DNA of 64,000 bases from Bugula neritina (GCA_964035545.1 OZ037767.1:485001-549000), one strand, 5' to 3'. Positions 50,801 through 62,248 are shown, counted from the stretch's first letter. The notes: generated by a model not told the origin, from the sequence alone. Program-made: numbers and translations.

Positions 50801-53219
50801 CTCTGAAACAACCAACCAATCAGAATGCTCTGAAACAACCAACCAATCAGAATGCTCTAAGACATTCAGCCTATCAGAATACCAGAGTATTATAAAGGGT
50901 TCTGAACACACATAAAGAGAGACTAAGTCTACACCTGCCCAGTCTCGCATGCAGATGTCTATTCACCTGTAGCTCTTCTATTTCCTGTTTTAGGGCAGCT
51001 TCTTTGGCAGCGGTTTGCTCATCATAAGCTCGTTTTAGCTCGGCTAATTCTAGCTGCAGTGCTGCTCTTTCTGCCTGTGTATGGAGATAATAGCAGTAAG
51101 ATGTAATGTAATAGCAGTATGATGTAATGTAATAACAGTATGATGTAATGTAATAGCAGTATGACAAAATGTAATAGCAGTATGATGTAATGTAATAGCA
51201 GTATGATGTAATGTAATAGCAGTAGGATGTAATGTAATAGCAGTATGATGTAATGTAATAGCAGTATGATGTAATGTAATAGCAGTATGATGTAATGTAA
51301 TAGCAGTATGATGTAATGTAATAGCAGTGTGATGTAATGTAATAGCAGTATGATGTAATGTAATAGCAGTATGATGTAATGTAATAGCAGTAGGATGTAA
51401 TGTAATAGCAGTATGATGTAATGTAATAGCAGTATGATGTAATGTAATAGCAGTATGATGTAATGTAATAGCAGTATGATGTAATGTAATAGCAGTATGG
51501 TGTAATGTAATAGCAGTATGATGTAATGTAATAGCAGTATGATGTAATGTAACAGCAGTATGATGTAATGTAACAGCAGTATGATGTAATGTAATAGCAG
51601 TATGATGTAATGTAATAGCAGTATGATGTAATGTAATAGCAGTATGATGTAATGTAACAGCAGTATGATGTAATGTAACAGCAGTATGATGTAATGTAAT
51701 AGCAGTATGATGTAATGTAATAGCAGTATGATGTAATATAATATATATCACATGAAGTGTTGTATGTCATACTATGATATATCAAGTTTGATTGAGACAC
51801 TGGGAGGAGTGGAGAGGGGGTGGAGGGGAGAGGGGGTGAAGGGAAGGGGGTGGAGGTAACAGAAAAAAGGGGTATTAGAGGGGGTTCTGTAGGGGCTAAA
51901 ACACACCTCAGCCTTTTTGGCTGTCTCCGCTGCCTCTACAATCAACATCTGTCTGTTCGTCTGTCTGTTCGTCTGCTCATCAGAGGAGATGGTTTTAGCA
52001 ACTTTACACGGGCTCTGTGCCTCTCCAGAGTTCTTCCTTTTACTTGATGATTCACGAGATAGCAGAGTAAATCTACAGCACAATTCACGAGATAGGAGAG
52101 TAAATCTACAGCACAATTCATGAGATAGGAGAGTAAATCTACAGCACAATTCACGAGATAGCAGAGTAAATCTACAGCATAAGTCAAATCATATTAGCCG
52201 ATGCTTTAAATAGAGTATACCATTGAAAACATTATTTCAACCAATGGCATTGGGTGACATTCAGTAAAGAACCAATGACAATAGTCGACACATATTTTAC
52301 TAACTTGTAGACAAAGAAGTCTGACGAAGCAGTTGATGGTATAGCAGGGTCAGGTCTTATACCCAGTTGAATGACATCACCATCACACAGTGACCTTTGA
52401 CTCCCGGGAGAGAGTAACTCCCCGTTGACATACAGCCTATTGACTGCCTGAAACATGACAATAAGTACATTTTTAGTAAAGTGGCTTGATTATAATATAT
52501 TACTAGTACTACTGCATTATATTACTAGTATTTTGACATTATATTACTAGTATTATTACATTATATTACTAGCATTATGACATTATATAACTAGTATTAT
52601 GACATTATATTACTAGTACTATTACATTATATTACTAGCATTATGACATTATATAACTAGTATTATGACATTATATTACTAGTATTATTACATTATATTA
52701 CAAGTATTATTACATTATATTACTAGTATTACTGTACTTTTTGCTCTTGCAGAACGTAGTCTCCATCTGACCACGTGATAACGGCGTGACGTCTTGATAT
52801 AGATACACTCTTCAGGCAAACTTCATTGTGAGGGTTTCGTCCGAGGACTACCTAGAAAATCTCTTCACTCTCACCACTATATAAACACGACTGTACACAA
52901 TGCTGTTCACTAACACACAACCCTATACCAGTGTTACAATCAAGTACAGTACTTATTCAGATTATATGCTACCCATTCATAAAGGCGACATCCTAAAGTC
53001 TTCCAGCAAAGTTGATCTTCGCCAGCAGATATAAACAGCTGGCTTTCAGTTAGTACAACAGATTTTTCACCAATAATCTTTGCAATTTATAATTTCGCTG
53101 AAACGCTCACAGATGAAAGTATAGCTGTCAAACCTTCCTACCTCTCTAGTTTTGTCCTGAGTATTAAAGAGATCTGTCGGGGGATATGCACATTTATATT
53201 CTGTTAACTGTAACTCCAT
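47836..53219 (-). CDS. RNF8: RNF8-like FHA-RING E3 ubiquitin ligase with long C-terminal tail
   Basis: Minus-strand exons: 53142-53219 (ATG), 52738-52851, 52301-52447, 51907-52072, 50967-51074, 50701-50775, 50291-50365, 49520-49684, 48993-49197 and 47836-48896. An N-terminal FHA domain (GRN with Arg31; SRRH with Ser45 and His48) is followed by a Ser/Lys linker, about 130 residues of coiled coil and a C3HC4 RING (CAIC, then PCSHTFCGYC, then ECPVC). This is the RNF8 order. RNF8 binds phosphorylated MDC1 and ubiquitinates chromatin at DNA breaks. The junction 52301 to 52072 does not keep frame with the obvious acceptor; an acceptor a few codons inside the next exon, a missed exon or a sequence error could explain it. 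If the intron after 48993 is retained, a stop follows at 48988. If it is spliced, about 350 residues are added: Arg/Gly/Ala-rich, then Thr/Ala-rich, Pro-rich and ten-residue QPQLAPSQSA repeats. Human RNF8 lacks this tail. Confidence 0.86.
47970..48330. repeat. 30-bp coding repeat in the RNF8-like tail
   Basis: Twelve or so units of ttgacttggggcgagttgtg followed by gttgggctga encode ten-residue repeats (QPQLAPSQSA on the minus strand). The unit length preserves frame and substitutions between copies are few. All three minus-strand frames are open, which is expected from a 30-bp period. Confidence 0.93.
48590..48800. repeat. Low-complexity coding repeat (Thr/Ala/Val, then Ala/Arg)
   Basis: Imperfect repeats of tgtagtggtagc and agcggcagcacctct on the + strand encode Thr/Ala-rich and Arg/Gly/Ala-rich segments of the RNF8-like tail. 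Confidence 0.8.
49204..49526. repeat. About 22-bp repeat copying an RNF8 donor
   Basis: On the minus strand each unit reads GTACAGGTAATATATACAGT. The exon 49520-49684 ends in GTACAG|GTAATA, so every unit carries the exon end and donor. About 14 copies fill the intron between the two halves of the RING domain. Confidence 0.93.
49853..50272. repeat. 15-bp minisatellite (gagttactctgcagt)n
   Basis: About 28 units of gagttactctgcagt or its variant with ctacagt lie in the RNF8 intron 49685-50290. The 15-bp period keeps long frames open on both strands. Confidence 0.95.
50430..50670. repeat. 14-bp minisatellite (agtaagtaactgag)n
   Basis: About 16 units fill the RNF8 intron 50366-50700. On the + strand each has a strong donor-like gagagtaagtaa, but the host gene is read from the other strand. 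Confidence 0.95.
50776..50875. repeat. 27-bp repeat made of an RNF8 acceptor, four copies
   Basis: On the minus strand each unit ends TTGGTTGGTTGTTTCAG, the acceptor of exon 50701-50775. Three full copies and a diverged fourth stand in tandem upstream of the used site. Confidence 0.93.
51085..51740. repeat. 21-bp minisatellite, about 31 copies
   Basis: Very uniform units of gtaatagcagtatgatgtaat fill the RNF8 intron 51075-51906. The multiple-of-three period yields His/Thr/Ala/Ile and Tyr/Cys/Ser/Ile frames over 200 codons on the minus strand, which are artefacts. Confidence 0.97.
52040..52178. repeat. 33-bp repeat carrying an RNF8 acceptor, four copies
   Basis: On the minus strand units read GATTTACTCTGCTATCTCG followed by TGAATTGTGCTGTA. 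The TGTAG at the unit junction is the candidate acceptor for exon 51907-52072. The 33-bp period keeps all copies in the same phase. Confidence 0.9.
52495..52732. repeat. 22-bp AT repeat in RNF8 intron 2
   Basis: About eleven degenerate units of attatattactagtatta with gacatt or tacatt occupy the intron 52448-52737. Confidence 0.9.
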
Positions 53220-54600
53220 TCATCTGTCCAGTCACAGTGTTTACAGGCGCATGCTTCACTATGTGCAGCTAATCAATAATAGCATCTGTTTTCAAATTGG
53301 CCAGCCTTCTGGTGAGAAGAGAATACATGTGGGTAGGTGCTTTAAGGAGTCTAACCAGCTAACCCCTTATAACTATTCGTTAAATTATCATTTCAACCTT
53401 TTCCCAGCAATTTATTATTATATTTATTGCAACCGACATTTAGTATTTTTATGACTTGGGTTCTTAATAGGAAGTACTTCCTTATTTTATTGATGCTGGA
53501 TAGTAGTAACTAAATTAAATCAAAATGTAACAGTAATACTAGTAGTATTACATACTGGTATAGTCATAACATAATACTTTGATGCTCATCTCGATTTCAT
53601 GAGTAAATGCAATAAAAAAGATAAATAACTATAATGAAATAATTATATTAACTATTACCACTAGTATAACTTTAAGTTAAAGCATTAGTTTTATTCATAT
53701 TCATATTGACAAAGTCTAAACTGGGCACAGGCTGAGGAACTAGCAACTTCAGCTTAGCTTTAAATTTTCTTATTCTTAAACTTGAAGCTAAAAGTAAAAC
53801 TAAATGTAAATGACTAAATCAAAAAGTAAATACTAATAAGTAATACTAATACTAATAGTATATATAATTACAATAAGATTAAAATATTGCTATTAGTATT
53901 CCTCCAAGTATTAGTATAACTAAATTTGCTATTACTATTAGTAATAGTAAAGTAATACTAATAGTGCAATTTTATTACTATTAGTCAGTATTACTATTTG
54001 TATTACATTACCATTAAATATTAATATTGTTAAATTAAAATATTATTATTACTATATTTATCATCAGTATTACTAATACTAATAGTAATAATAATACCAA
54101 TAGTAATAGATAATAGTAATACTATTACAATTAGTATTAGCATTACTTTACTATTACTATTAGTATTACTATTAGCTATTTAGTTTTAGGTACTATACGT
54201 AATCTTATACTTATAGTTATAGTAATACCATTAGTATTACTATTACTATTAGTATTACATTTACTATTACTATTAGACTTAGTTTTACTCTTAGTATTAC
54301 ATTTACTACTACTATTAGCATAACATTAACTATAAGTATAAGTATAACTATTACTTAGTATTAACTTTAAGTATTTACTATTTTACTTTTTAGTTTTTAC
54401 TTTTACTTTAGTATTTATTTTAACCATTTTATTTTATTTTTATAATTATCTTATTATGTAGTAATGCACAAACAAACAACAGAGGCGCAACCACGATGAT
54501 TATAATAATTGGTAATAAAAATAGTGAGCGTGGCCAGCCCAGTCATTGGCACAACATTTTCATTTTGTAACTAGTGACACTGTTATTTACTTTTAGTAGT
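53220..54600. other. Spacer between divergent RNF8 and FAU
   Basis: Apart from putative promoter DNA this holds an AT-rich stretch at 53520-54440, made of irregular taatactaatagtaat-like words without a fixed period. No gene is recognised; the 67-codon frame at 53251-53454 has no recognisable domain. Confidence 0.55.
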
Positions 54601-54630
54601 ATCCTCACATTTAGTCTTGCCGCTCGGAAA

Positions 54631-54711
54631 TACGTCACTTAAAACATAAACAAAAGTTATGACGTCTAGTTAACACAGTAGTACGCACGCGCTAGGAATT
54701 TCCTGTCTTTT
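54631..54711 (+). promoter_or_regulatory. FAU promoter: CRE-like sites and TOP initiator
   Basis: The palindromic core TACGTCAC at 54631 and TGACGTC at 54660 are CREB/ATF-type sites. They precede a pyrimidine tract, tttcctgtctttt, at 54699-54711, which fits the 5' TOP start of ribosomal protein genes. CpG density is locally high (acgcacgcgctagg) in otherwise CpG-poor DNA. The exact start site is inferred, probably a C within the tract. Confidence 0.6.
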
Positions 54712-56288
54712 ACTGCGCCATATTCGCACGCTTCAGGTGAGTGATAACTCTGTTGTCTTTGACATGTAATAAATTGAATAGTACCTAGTATAGAAACAGT
54801 TTCAGCAGCTTTGTAAATATAGAATTTTATTAGGTATATGTTGTTGTTTCATTTCGAAGTCGATACCGTTGAGCTCTAGTTAAAAACGTAAATTCCCAAA
54901 TCGACTAATTACTCACTCTGGCCGTGACAGTGACTCTCAGTCAAATCCAATGACAACTGTAATTTACTGAAAACTGAAACTAAGTAAAACTTGAAGTTGA
55001 ACTAAAATTGAAATGAAAATATGCAGCACTAATTGTAAAACTAAATACTAATCGCTAATAGTATTAGTATTTGAAGATATGATTTTCATTAATTTTAAAT
55101 TTATTCATTTCGATTATCATTTATTTTTAACGATTTTCATTACAAAAATCTAAAGCGCGCAACACAGATACTTGTTCTGCTACTACTACTTCTAGTTATA
55201 AATTAAACATAAAAGTTTTTGTCAGTTTAGTGGTAATTGATTTGAGTTTGGGGCAAATAAACGTAAAAGTGAAATTATATTGCAGATGAACTAAGTCTAA
55301 TATCTTGCATCATATTGATAGACCCAAAATAGAGAATATCTCTCAGCATTTGCTGTTGTGGCTTGGTGTCTATTGCTGTTTTATGCGTGACAATATCTTA
55401 GTGTCATTACCTGCTATGTTTGAAATCATTTTTTGGCATTCTTCTCAATAAGGATATAACTATAAAGTTTCTATTGTGCTATGCAGTTTTTCGATGCTCA
55501 TGAAAATTCCATTACATTGTATTGTGCAATTGCATACATAAGAAAATCAATGATCAGTTTGTACTGCTACCTTCAGTCAAATCATTCTAAATTTTACTTG
55601 CAGCTAAACCAGTCAAGATGCAGTTGTTTATCAAAGGACTGAAGACTTCAGTGTTGAATGTCGAAGAGACTGAGACAGTTCTGGACATAAAGGAGAAGCT
55701 CTCCAATTCTGACGGAATCCCCTGTGAAGACCAGGTGCTTTCCTTTGCTGGTCGCCCCCTGGCCGATGAGGAGACGCTCAGCTCCTATGGACTAGAGCAT
55801 CTCTCCACCATCTCTGTAGATGTGCGCATGCTTGGAGGTAATTCCTTTTTGTTTTCTCACTGCTGTCCAACTGATCTCTCTGCAATACAAAGTTGTGTGT
55901 GTATTCTCAGTGTAATCCTCTGCTCTACAATGTTGCTGTGTATTTCAGGTAAGGTCCACGGCTCACTCGCTCGTGCTGGAAAGGTAAAAGGACAAACTCC
56001 CAAGGTGAGTTAATATGGCTGCCTCTCCTCAAACTCTGATTGGTTTATACATGCTTCTCAAACTCTGATTGGTTTATACATGCTTCTCAAACTCTGATTG
56101 GCTTATACACGCTTCTCCTCAAACTCTGATTGGTTCACAAGTGATGGTTGTTTGTGCAGGTTGAGCCACAGGAGAAGAAAAAGAAAAAGACCGGTAGAGC
56201 CAGAAGGAGAATGCAATACAACAAAAGATTCGTTAACGTTGTTGCCGGGTTCGGTCGAAGACGTGGCCCCAACTCCAACGCCCAGTAA
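54702..56288 (+). CDS. FAU: FAU: ubiquitin-like protein fused to ribosomal protein eS30
   Basis: Noncoding exon 1 ends at 54736 with a GTGAGT donor. Coding exons are 55604-55837 (ATG at 55618), 55949-56004 and 56160-56288 (TAA). They give 134 residues; human FAU has 133. Residues 1-74 form the ubiquitin-like FUBI domain ([10 protein letters not shown]), ending in the Gly-Gly processing site within RMLGGKVHG. Cleavage there releases eS30 ([18 protein letters not shown], then [12 protein letters not shown] and [12 protein letters not shown]), a small-subunit ribosomal protein. Exon phases are consistent throughout. Poly(A) signals AATAAA lie at 56385 and 56415. Intron 3 contains four copies of a 29-bp repeat. 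The gene is intact and likely highly expressed. Confidence 0.98.
56028..56142. repeat. 29-bp repeat, four copies, FAU intron 3
   Basis: Units of caaactctgattggtttata with catgcttct lie between the donor at 56005 and the acceptor at 56159. The core attggtt is a CCAAT-box complement, but here it is simply intronic repeat. Confidence 0.9.
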
Positions 56289-56384
56289 ACACGGGCTCTC
56301 CCTCCATCATTATCATGAAGGATAAATAAATTATACCAACTATGAGCATATAATATAATATTATAATTTGTTTTTATCTTTCAT

Positions 56385-56420
56385 AATAAAATATCTCTGA
56401 GTTATGGTGATGACAATAAA
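56385..56420 (+). promoter_or_regulatory. FAU polyadenylation signals
   Basis: Two AATAAA hexamers at 56385-56390 and 56415-56420, about 100-130 nt after the FAU stop codon. Confidence 0.6.
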
Positions 56421-59400
56421 GTTGTTATAAGCCTCATCAGTGTATTAATGCCTTGTGTGTAGCAGACATCTAATTTACCAAGATGAACATCTCCCAGGCA
56501 CTTGGAATTATCAGCTCCATGCAAAACTCTGCCAAGAGTTGGTGAGGTGCCAGCTTTGTTATCTGATATGCCCACTTCATTCCAGTGTGATAGCTAGTTG
56601 AGAGAACAACTAGCTTTCTCTACACTGTAACTTGCAACCTACTTAGTTTCGGGGCTCCGCTGTAAAGCCATCAGAAAATTGTGCATGGTAGGCATACGTG
56701 AATTGCAAACTGTACCAATGAACAGTACTATTTGGAGTTGTTTGCTACTTTTTGAAGCTATATAGCGCCCATATGTAAATTGCATAAAATCTTCGTCTAC
56801 TAAGGTGAGTTTAGTTTGCTTCAAAATATGCTTTTAAAAATTTGAAATAAATTTATGTCAAGTGAATATTGTAACCTGACAGTTTTTCTGTTGTGGTTAG
56901 AAAGTGTAGTTTTTTGCTGACCTATATAAACAAAGCCTGGCCAATCAACATAGTCGAAGCCGCAGCTTCGCCATTTTGGGAACCTGCCGTATTTACCTTG
57001 GATAATAACTAGTAAAATATAGTGTCGGTAATGAGTGAACTTTTGAATTGCGCTATTTCGCAGTTAGACCGTCGGTTCTTTAGCTTTTTATGTTGCTAGA
57101 TTTGGTTGCATATTCGAGGTTTTCAATGAGTTACAAATGGTAATATATTTACATTGTGACGCCTAAATTTAGCCTAATGACTGTTAGTGTTACACTTACA
57201 GTTACAGTGACTGAGTTACAGTTTCAGTTTGAGTTACTCATGCTCACTTGCTGTTACTGTGTTAGTAGTAGTACACTAACAGTAACAGTAACACTTGGTC
57301 TCGTAGTTTTTACTTGTTACTGTTGGTGTTGTAATTTAAATTATATTTATAAAATAAATTGAAATTTTGATACTTTTTTGTAAGTTTTTTGTAGTTTTTG
57401 GTAGTTATTACAATTACATATAATTGTAATTAAAGACTATAACTATAAGTATAACTCTAAGTATAAGTATAAGATTAACTTCAAGTATAGCAGTTAGTTT
57501 TATATTAACTATTAGTATTAGACTTAGTATAAATATTACACTATTACTATTACTATTAGTATTAGTATTACTATTAGTATTGGTATTAGTATTATTGATA
57601 TTATTAGTGTAACTATTAGTTAAAAATACTAATAAGTGAGTAATAGTATTTGACAATTTGTATTCTGATTCTCCTAGGGCTAGTGATACTTATACTTGTA
57701 CTTATACTTATAGTGATACTGATAGTGATAGTCACATATGACTATGTCTACGTGAGTATTGCACTTAGAGTTAGTCTTACCATTACCGCAATAGACTTAG
57801 TATTACTATTAGAGTAAGTTAGTATTACTATTAAAGTTACATTTCATGTTTACATATTTTCAATTCACTTTCAGTACTACTAGTACTAATAGTAATACTA
57901 ATAGACATAGTAAATCCTAATCGTATAATAATAAATATAATTGTGATAGTTATTTTATTTCTCTTAGTATCATAATCATATTCATTGTAATTATGGTCAT
58001 TGCAATTGTTTTATTGTTGCCTAATCTAAATCTTATACTTATAATAATTGACCATGAAAGATTAAAGTATTGTTGTAGAATTAAGTGTAATTATTAGTGT
58101 TACTATTCATTTTCATAATCATGAATGATGATTATAAGAAGAAAAATGCATTTCTATTAATTTTTGGTAGTAGTTAAAATAATCATTATATTTATAACTT
58201 TTCAATCTGAATATCAGTATAAATATTATAATTATAATTGTAATACTGATTGTGAAACTGTAGAGCCATTGTATTCCATTCATGCAGTGAACATAAATGT
58301 GACATGTAAAATCTCATTAGCTGACTGAAGCTTGAAACTTTTGTCATACTGGTTGTTGACCAGTGACATCATGTGTCAAGTCTTTCTAACTTAGAATCCA
58401 TAATTTTCTTTTAAAATGATAGTATTTTCTTTTGCTGCCAACTGTATAAATTATAAACTAGACTATTCTGGTTATAATTCAATTTATTTGATTGAATTCA
58501 AGTTAATCTCTCAGTACATAGTGTAAGTACATACAGTGCAAGTACATACAGTGTAAGTACATAGTGTAAGTAATAATGGAATTGATACTTGAACAGCACA
58601 CAGTGTTTCTAATGTAGAGGGAATCTCACAAGTATCAAACATAATTTTTCTGATTGAATTCTTCCATCTGATTGAGATACTGAGAATAGTCAGAGAATAA
58701 AATGAACTAAATTAAGCTTTTGTTAAGTCTTTTTGCACTAGGTTATGTTTATATAAATTTATAGCTGTCTATTACATCTGCAATAATCTCATGCATTAAA
58801 CACTTAAATGCAAACAAGACGCTTGAACTCGCAGAGTCTAGCACCTCTGGTGTGTCTGTCATGTCTGGCATCACAGCTGACCCAGTTTTTCATTTCGCTC
58901 TCTTAGTTATTGAAGGATTGTGCTGAGAACCAGTCATGAAGCTGCTCACTATACTATACTATAGTATAGTGTAGAGTATAGTATAGTATAGTATATAGTA
59001 TAGTGTAGTGAATAGTATATAGTATAGTATAGTATATAGTATAGTGTAGTGTATAGTGTAGAGTATAGTATAGTATAGTATATAGTGTAGTGTATAGTGT
59101 AGTATATAGTGTGGTATATAGCGTAGTATAGTATAGTATAGTGTAGAGTATAGTGTAGTAGTAGTAGTGTTGGTTTACTTTGTACCTACTACTGTTTTGT
59201 ATTGTACCTACTACTGTGTTGTATTGTAGACAGTGTTTGATATGTGACCACCTGCCCTGCAACACTCTCACTTGACTAAAACCTTCACCTGTAGCGAGTA
59301 GGGAGTAGACTGTGTGCTCAGGTAGTGGGGATATACTTTATACAACTTATACGGTGTAACTAATCCATTACTACACACTGCATTCTAATACATATCTAGC

Positions 59401-59540
59401 TGTGTGGGAGTTGTGTGTAGTTTGTGTGGGAGCTGTGTGCACCAATCATCTGCTGTATATCTCTCTGCTGTGTTTGCAGAGGAGTTGCCCTTCACCTGTA
59501 ACGAGTAGGAGTTGTCTCTCCGTAGCCTGAGAGAGTAAGC
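56421..59540. other. Gene-poor AT-rich spacer
   Basis: No gene is recognised. 57400-57960 is another irregular tract of attagtattactatt words like that at 53.5-54.4 kb. 58510-58570 has a short gtaagtacatacagt repeat. 58953-59165 is a tatagtatagtgtag repeat. A duplicated cttcacctgta(g/a)cgagtagg lies at about 59283 and 59490. Confidence 0.5.
58953..59165. repeat. Pentamer-type repeat (atagt/gtata)
   Basis: Uninterrupted irregular tandem of tatagtatagtgtagagta. Minus-strand Tyr/Thr/Leu frames here are artefacts. Confidence 0.9.
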
Positions 59541-59592
59541 TGTATGTATGAGACCTCAGGGTGGCACTGACACAGCGACTCACGGCTCAAAG

Positions 59593-62248
59593 ATGACGTC
59601 TGCCAACACTCCAGGACGTCAGCTTCACTCTTTGCAGGAGTCCGTGTCTTCTGATCACTCGGTGAGTTACTTCCTGTCTACTCCACTTCCTGTCACTCTA
59701 CTTCCTGTCACTACTTCCCGTCCCCTTCACCTTATTCCCCTTCACCTTTAGTTCTTTAGTATTCAGCGCTCAGTGTGTGGGATTTATCCTCTCCCTGTCA
59801 TCTCCCTCATCCATGTGACTATTCTATTTTCATACATTAGGTTACATTATTTATAGATTAGTTATTTGCTATTACAATGCTATCTTGACTTATTACTTTA
59901 TATTCTTATTCTATACTCTCTCTATACTATTCTATACTCTCTATACTCTATCTATACTTTCTCTATACTTTGTCTATACTTTCTCTGTACTTTGTCTATA
60001 TTATTCCATACTTTATCTATACTCTATTTGTACTATTCTATGCTCTAGCTATACTCTCTATTCTATAAATTATAATATACATTATATGCCCTCTATGCAT
60101 ATATTATATACTCTATACACTGTATTATATACTCTATATTATATACTCTATACACTATATTATATACTCTATACACTATATTATATACTCTATACTCTAT
60201 ATTATATACTCTATACACTATATTATATACTCTATACACTATATTATATACTCTATACACTATATTATATACTCTATACACTATATTATATACTCTATAC
60301 ATATATTATATACTCTATACTCTATATTATATACCCTATACACTGTATTATATACTCTATACTCTATATTATATACCCTATACACTATATTATATACTCT
60401 ATACTCTATATTATATACTCTATACACTATATTATATACTCTATACACTATATTATATACTCTATACACTATATTATATACTCTATACACTATATTATAT
60501 ACTCTATACACTATATTATATACTCTATACACTATATTATATACACTATACACTGTATTATATACTCTATACACTATATTATATACCCTATACTCTATAT
60601 TATATACTCTATACACTATATTATATACTCTATACACTATATTATATACTCTACACACTATATTATATACTCTACACACTATATTATATACTCTATACAC
60701 TGTATTATATACTCTATACACTATATTATATATTATATACACTGTATTATATACTCTATACACTGTATTATATACTCTATACACTGTATTATATACTCTA
60801 TACACTATATTATATACTCTATACACTATATTATATACTCTATACACTATATTATATACTCTATACACTGTATTATATACTCTATACACTGTATTATATA
60901 CTCTATACACTATATTATATACTCTATACACTGTATTATATACTCTATACACTATATTATATACTCTATACACTGTATTATATACTCTATACACTATATT
61001 ATATACTCTATACACTGTATTATATACTCTATACTATATTATATAGTCTATACACTATATTATATACTCTATACACTGTATTATATACTCTATACACTGT
61101 ATTATATACTCTATACACTGTATTATATACTCTATACACTATATTATATACACTATACACTGTATTACATACTCTATACACTATATTATATACTCTATAC
61201 ACTATATTATATACTCTATACACTGTATTATATACTCTATACACTATATTATATACTCTATACACTGTATTATATACTCTATACTATATTATATAGTCTA
61301 TACACTATATTATATACTCTATACACTGTATTATATACTCTATACACTGTATTATATACTCTATACACTGTATTACATACTCTATACACTATATTATATA
61401 CTCTACACAATGTTTGGGATGACATCACTGTTATAAGCACATCTGCAGGTATCATCTCACACCTCCGCATTCCCCATGTATTATGTAATACCCACCCCAG
61501 ATATACCTGTAGTAAATACAGTAGATCCATGTAAGACACTCTACAGTTGTGGTACCTGTTGACACTCTACAGTTGTGGTACCTGTTGACACTCTACAGTT
61601 GTGGTACCTGTTGACACACTGCAGTTGTGGTACCTGTTGACACTCTACAGTTGTGGTACCTGTTGACACTCTGCAGTTCTGGTACCTGTTGACACTCTAC
61701 AGTTGTGGTACCTGTTGACACTCTGCAGTTGTGGTACCTGTTGACACTCTGCAGTTGTGGTACCTGTTGACACTCTACAGTTGTGGTACCTGCTGACACT
61801 CTACAGTTGTGGTACCTGTTGACACTCTACAGTTGTGGTACCTGTTGACACTGGTGTAAGTGTCACAGTAGTCACATAGGGGACTGAGTAAGAGTTCTAA
61901 TAATACTCCAGTTATTCTACCCTCAAAGGTCACTCTTTCTGTCGCCAAATCAGTGCACAAAGTGAACACATGCTGCTCTTCATATCCTTTAGCTGTTTTC
62001 CTTGGCATTTGTCAAAAATAGACACAAACCACACTGCAGGCTCTACACTGCAGTTTATGCTTCACTTGTTGAGAGGCAGCAGTTTGAGTAGAGGCAGCAG
62101 TTTGAGTAGAGAGGATCAGTAAGTAGTGATGGCAGCACCCATCAACAGAAGAGCCAGCGTGGACACAGCGTGTATAAATAGTGCTGCCAATAGAGCTATT
62201 CTTGCTGCCAACTCTGAAACACCGTCTGGCAGCTTTGCCATCAAACAG
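59593..62248 (+). CDS. Putative 5' exons of an unidentified gene
   Basis: Three candidate exons chain in phase. 59593-59661 begins ATG (an in-frame ATG also exists at 59548) and reads MTSANTPGRQLHSLQESVSS up to a GTGAGT donor. 61449-61530 reads VSSHTSAFPMYYVIPTPDIP and has a GTAAGA donor. 62127-62248 contains MAAPINRRASVDTACINSAA and ends AIKQ before GTACCC. The sequence is Ser/Ala-rich and disordered, and no family is recognised. Intron 1 is a 1.4-kb satellite. Evidence is limited to splice consensus and three agreeing phases. The exon at 62127 also has a good ATG of its own and may be an alternative start. Confidence 0.35.
59885..61412. repeat. 21-bp AT satellite (about 1.4 kb)
   Basis: From about 60095 there are some 60 units of tatactctatacactatatt. 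59885-60060 is a less regular ctatactctatctatac precursor. Because 21 is a multiple of three, a 549-codon frame (+) and long minus frames are open. Their Tyr/Ile/Ser/Leu and Tyr/Arg/Val/Asn content shows they are not genes. Confidence 0.97.
61452..62008 (-). CDS. Possible small minus-strand gene, 73 residues
   Basis: Exon 61842-62008 starts ATG (MPRKTAKGYEEQHVFTLCTD) and ends AACAG|GTACC. A following exon at 61452-61506 begins after ACTACAG, keeps frame and stops at TGA. The product resembles no family I know. The second exon overlaps the antisense candidate exon 61449-61530, so at most one of the two models is right there. The intron is entirely a 26-bp repeat carrying copies of the donor. 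Confidence 0.3.
61545..61852. repeat. 26-bp minisatellite, twelve copies
   Basis: Units of gttgacactctacagttgtg followed by gtacct. On the minus strand each contains AACAG|GTACCAC, the donor of the candidate exon 61842-62008. Confidence 0.95.

Noticed and set aside
50874..51800. 308-codon minus frame with TSYCYYI repeats
   Set aside because: 21-bp minisatellite in an RNF8 intron. Only the 36 codons at 50967-51074 within it are a real exon.
59885..61534. 549-codon open frame rich in Tyr, Ile and Ser
   Set aside because: It is generated by a 21-bp AT repeat. Other frames on both strands are equally open and the composition mirrors the repeat.
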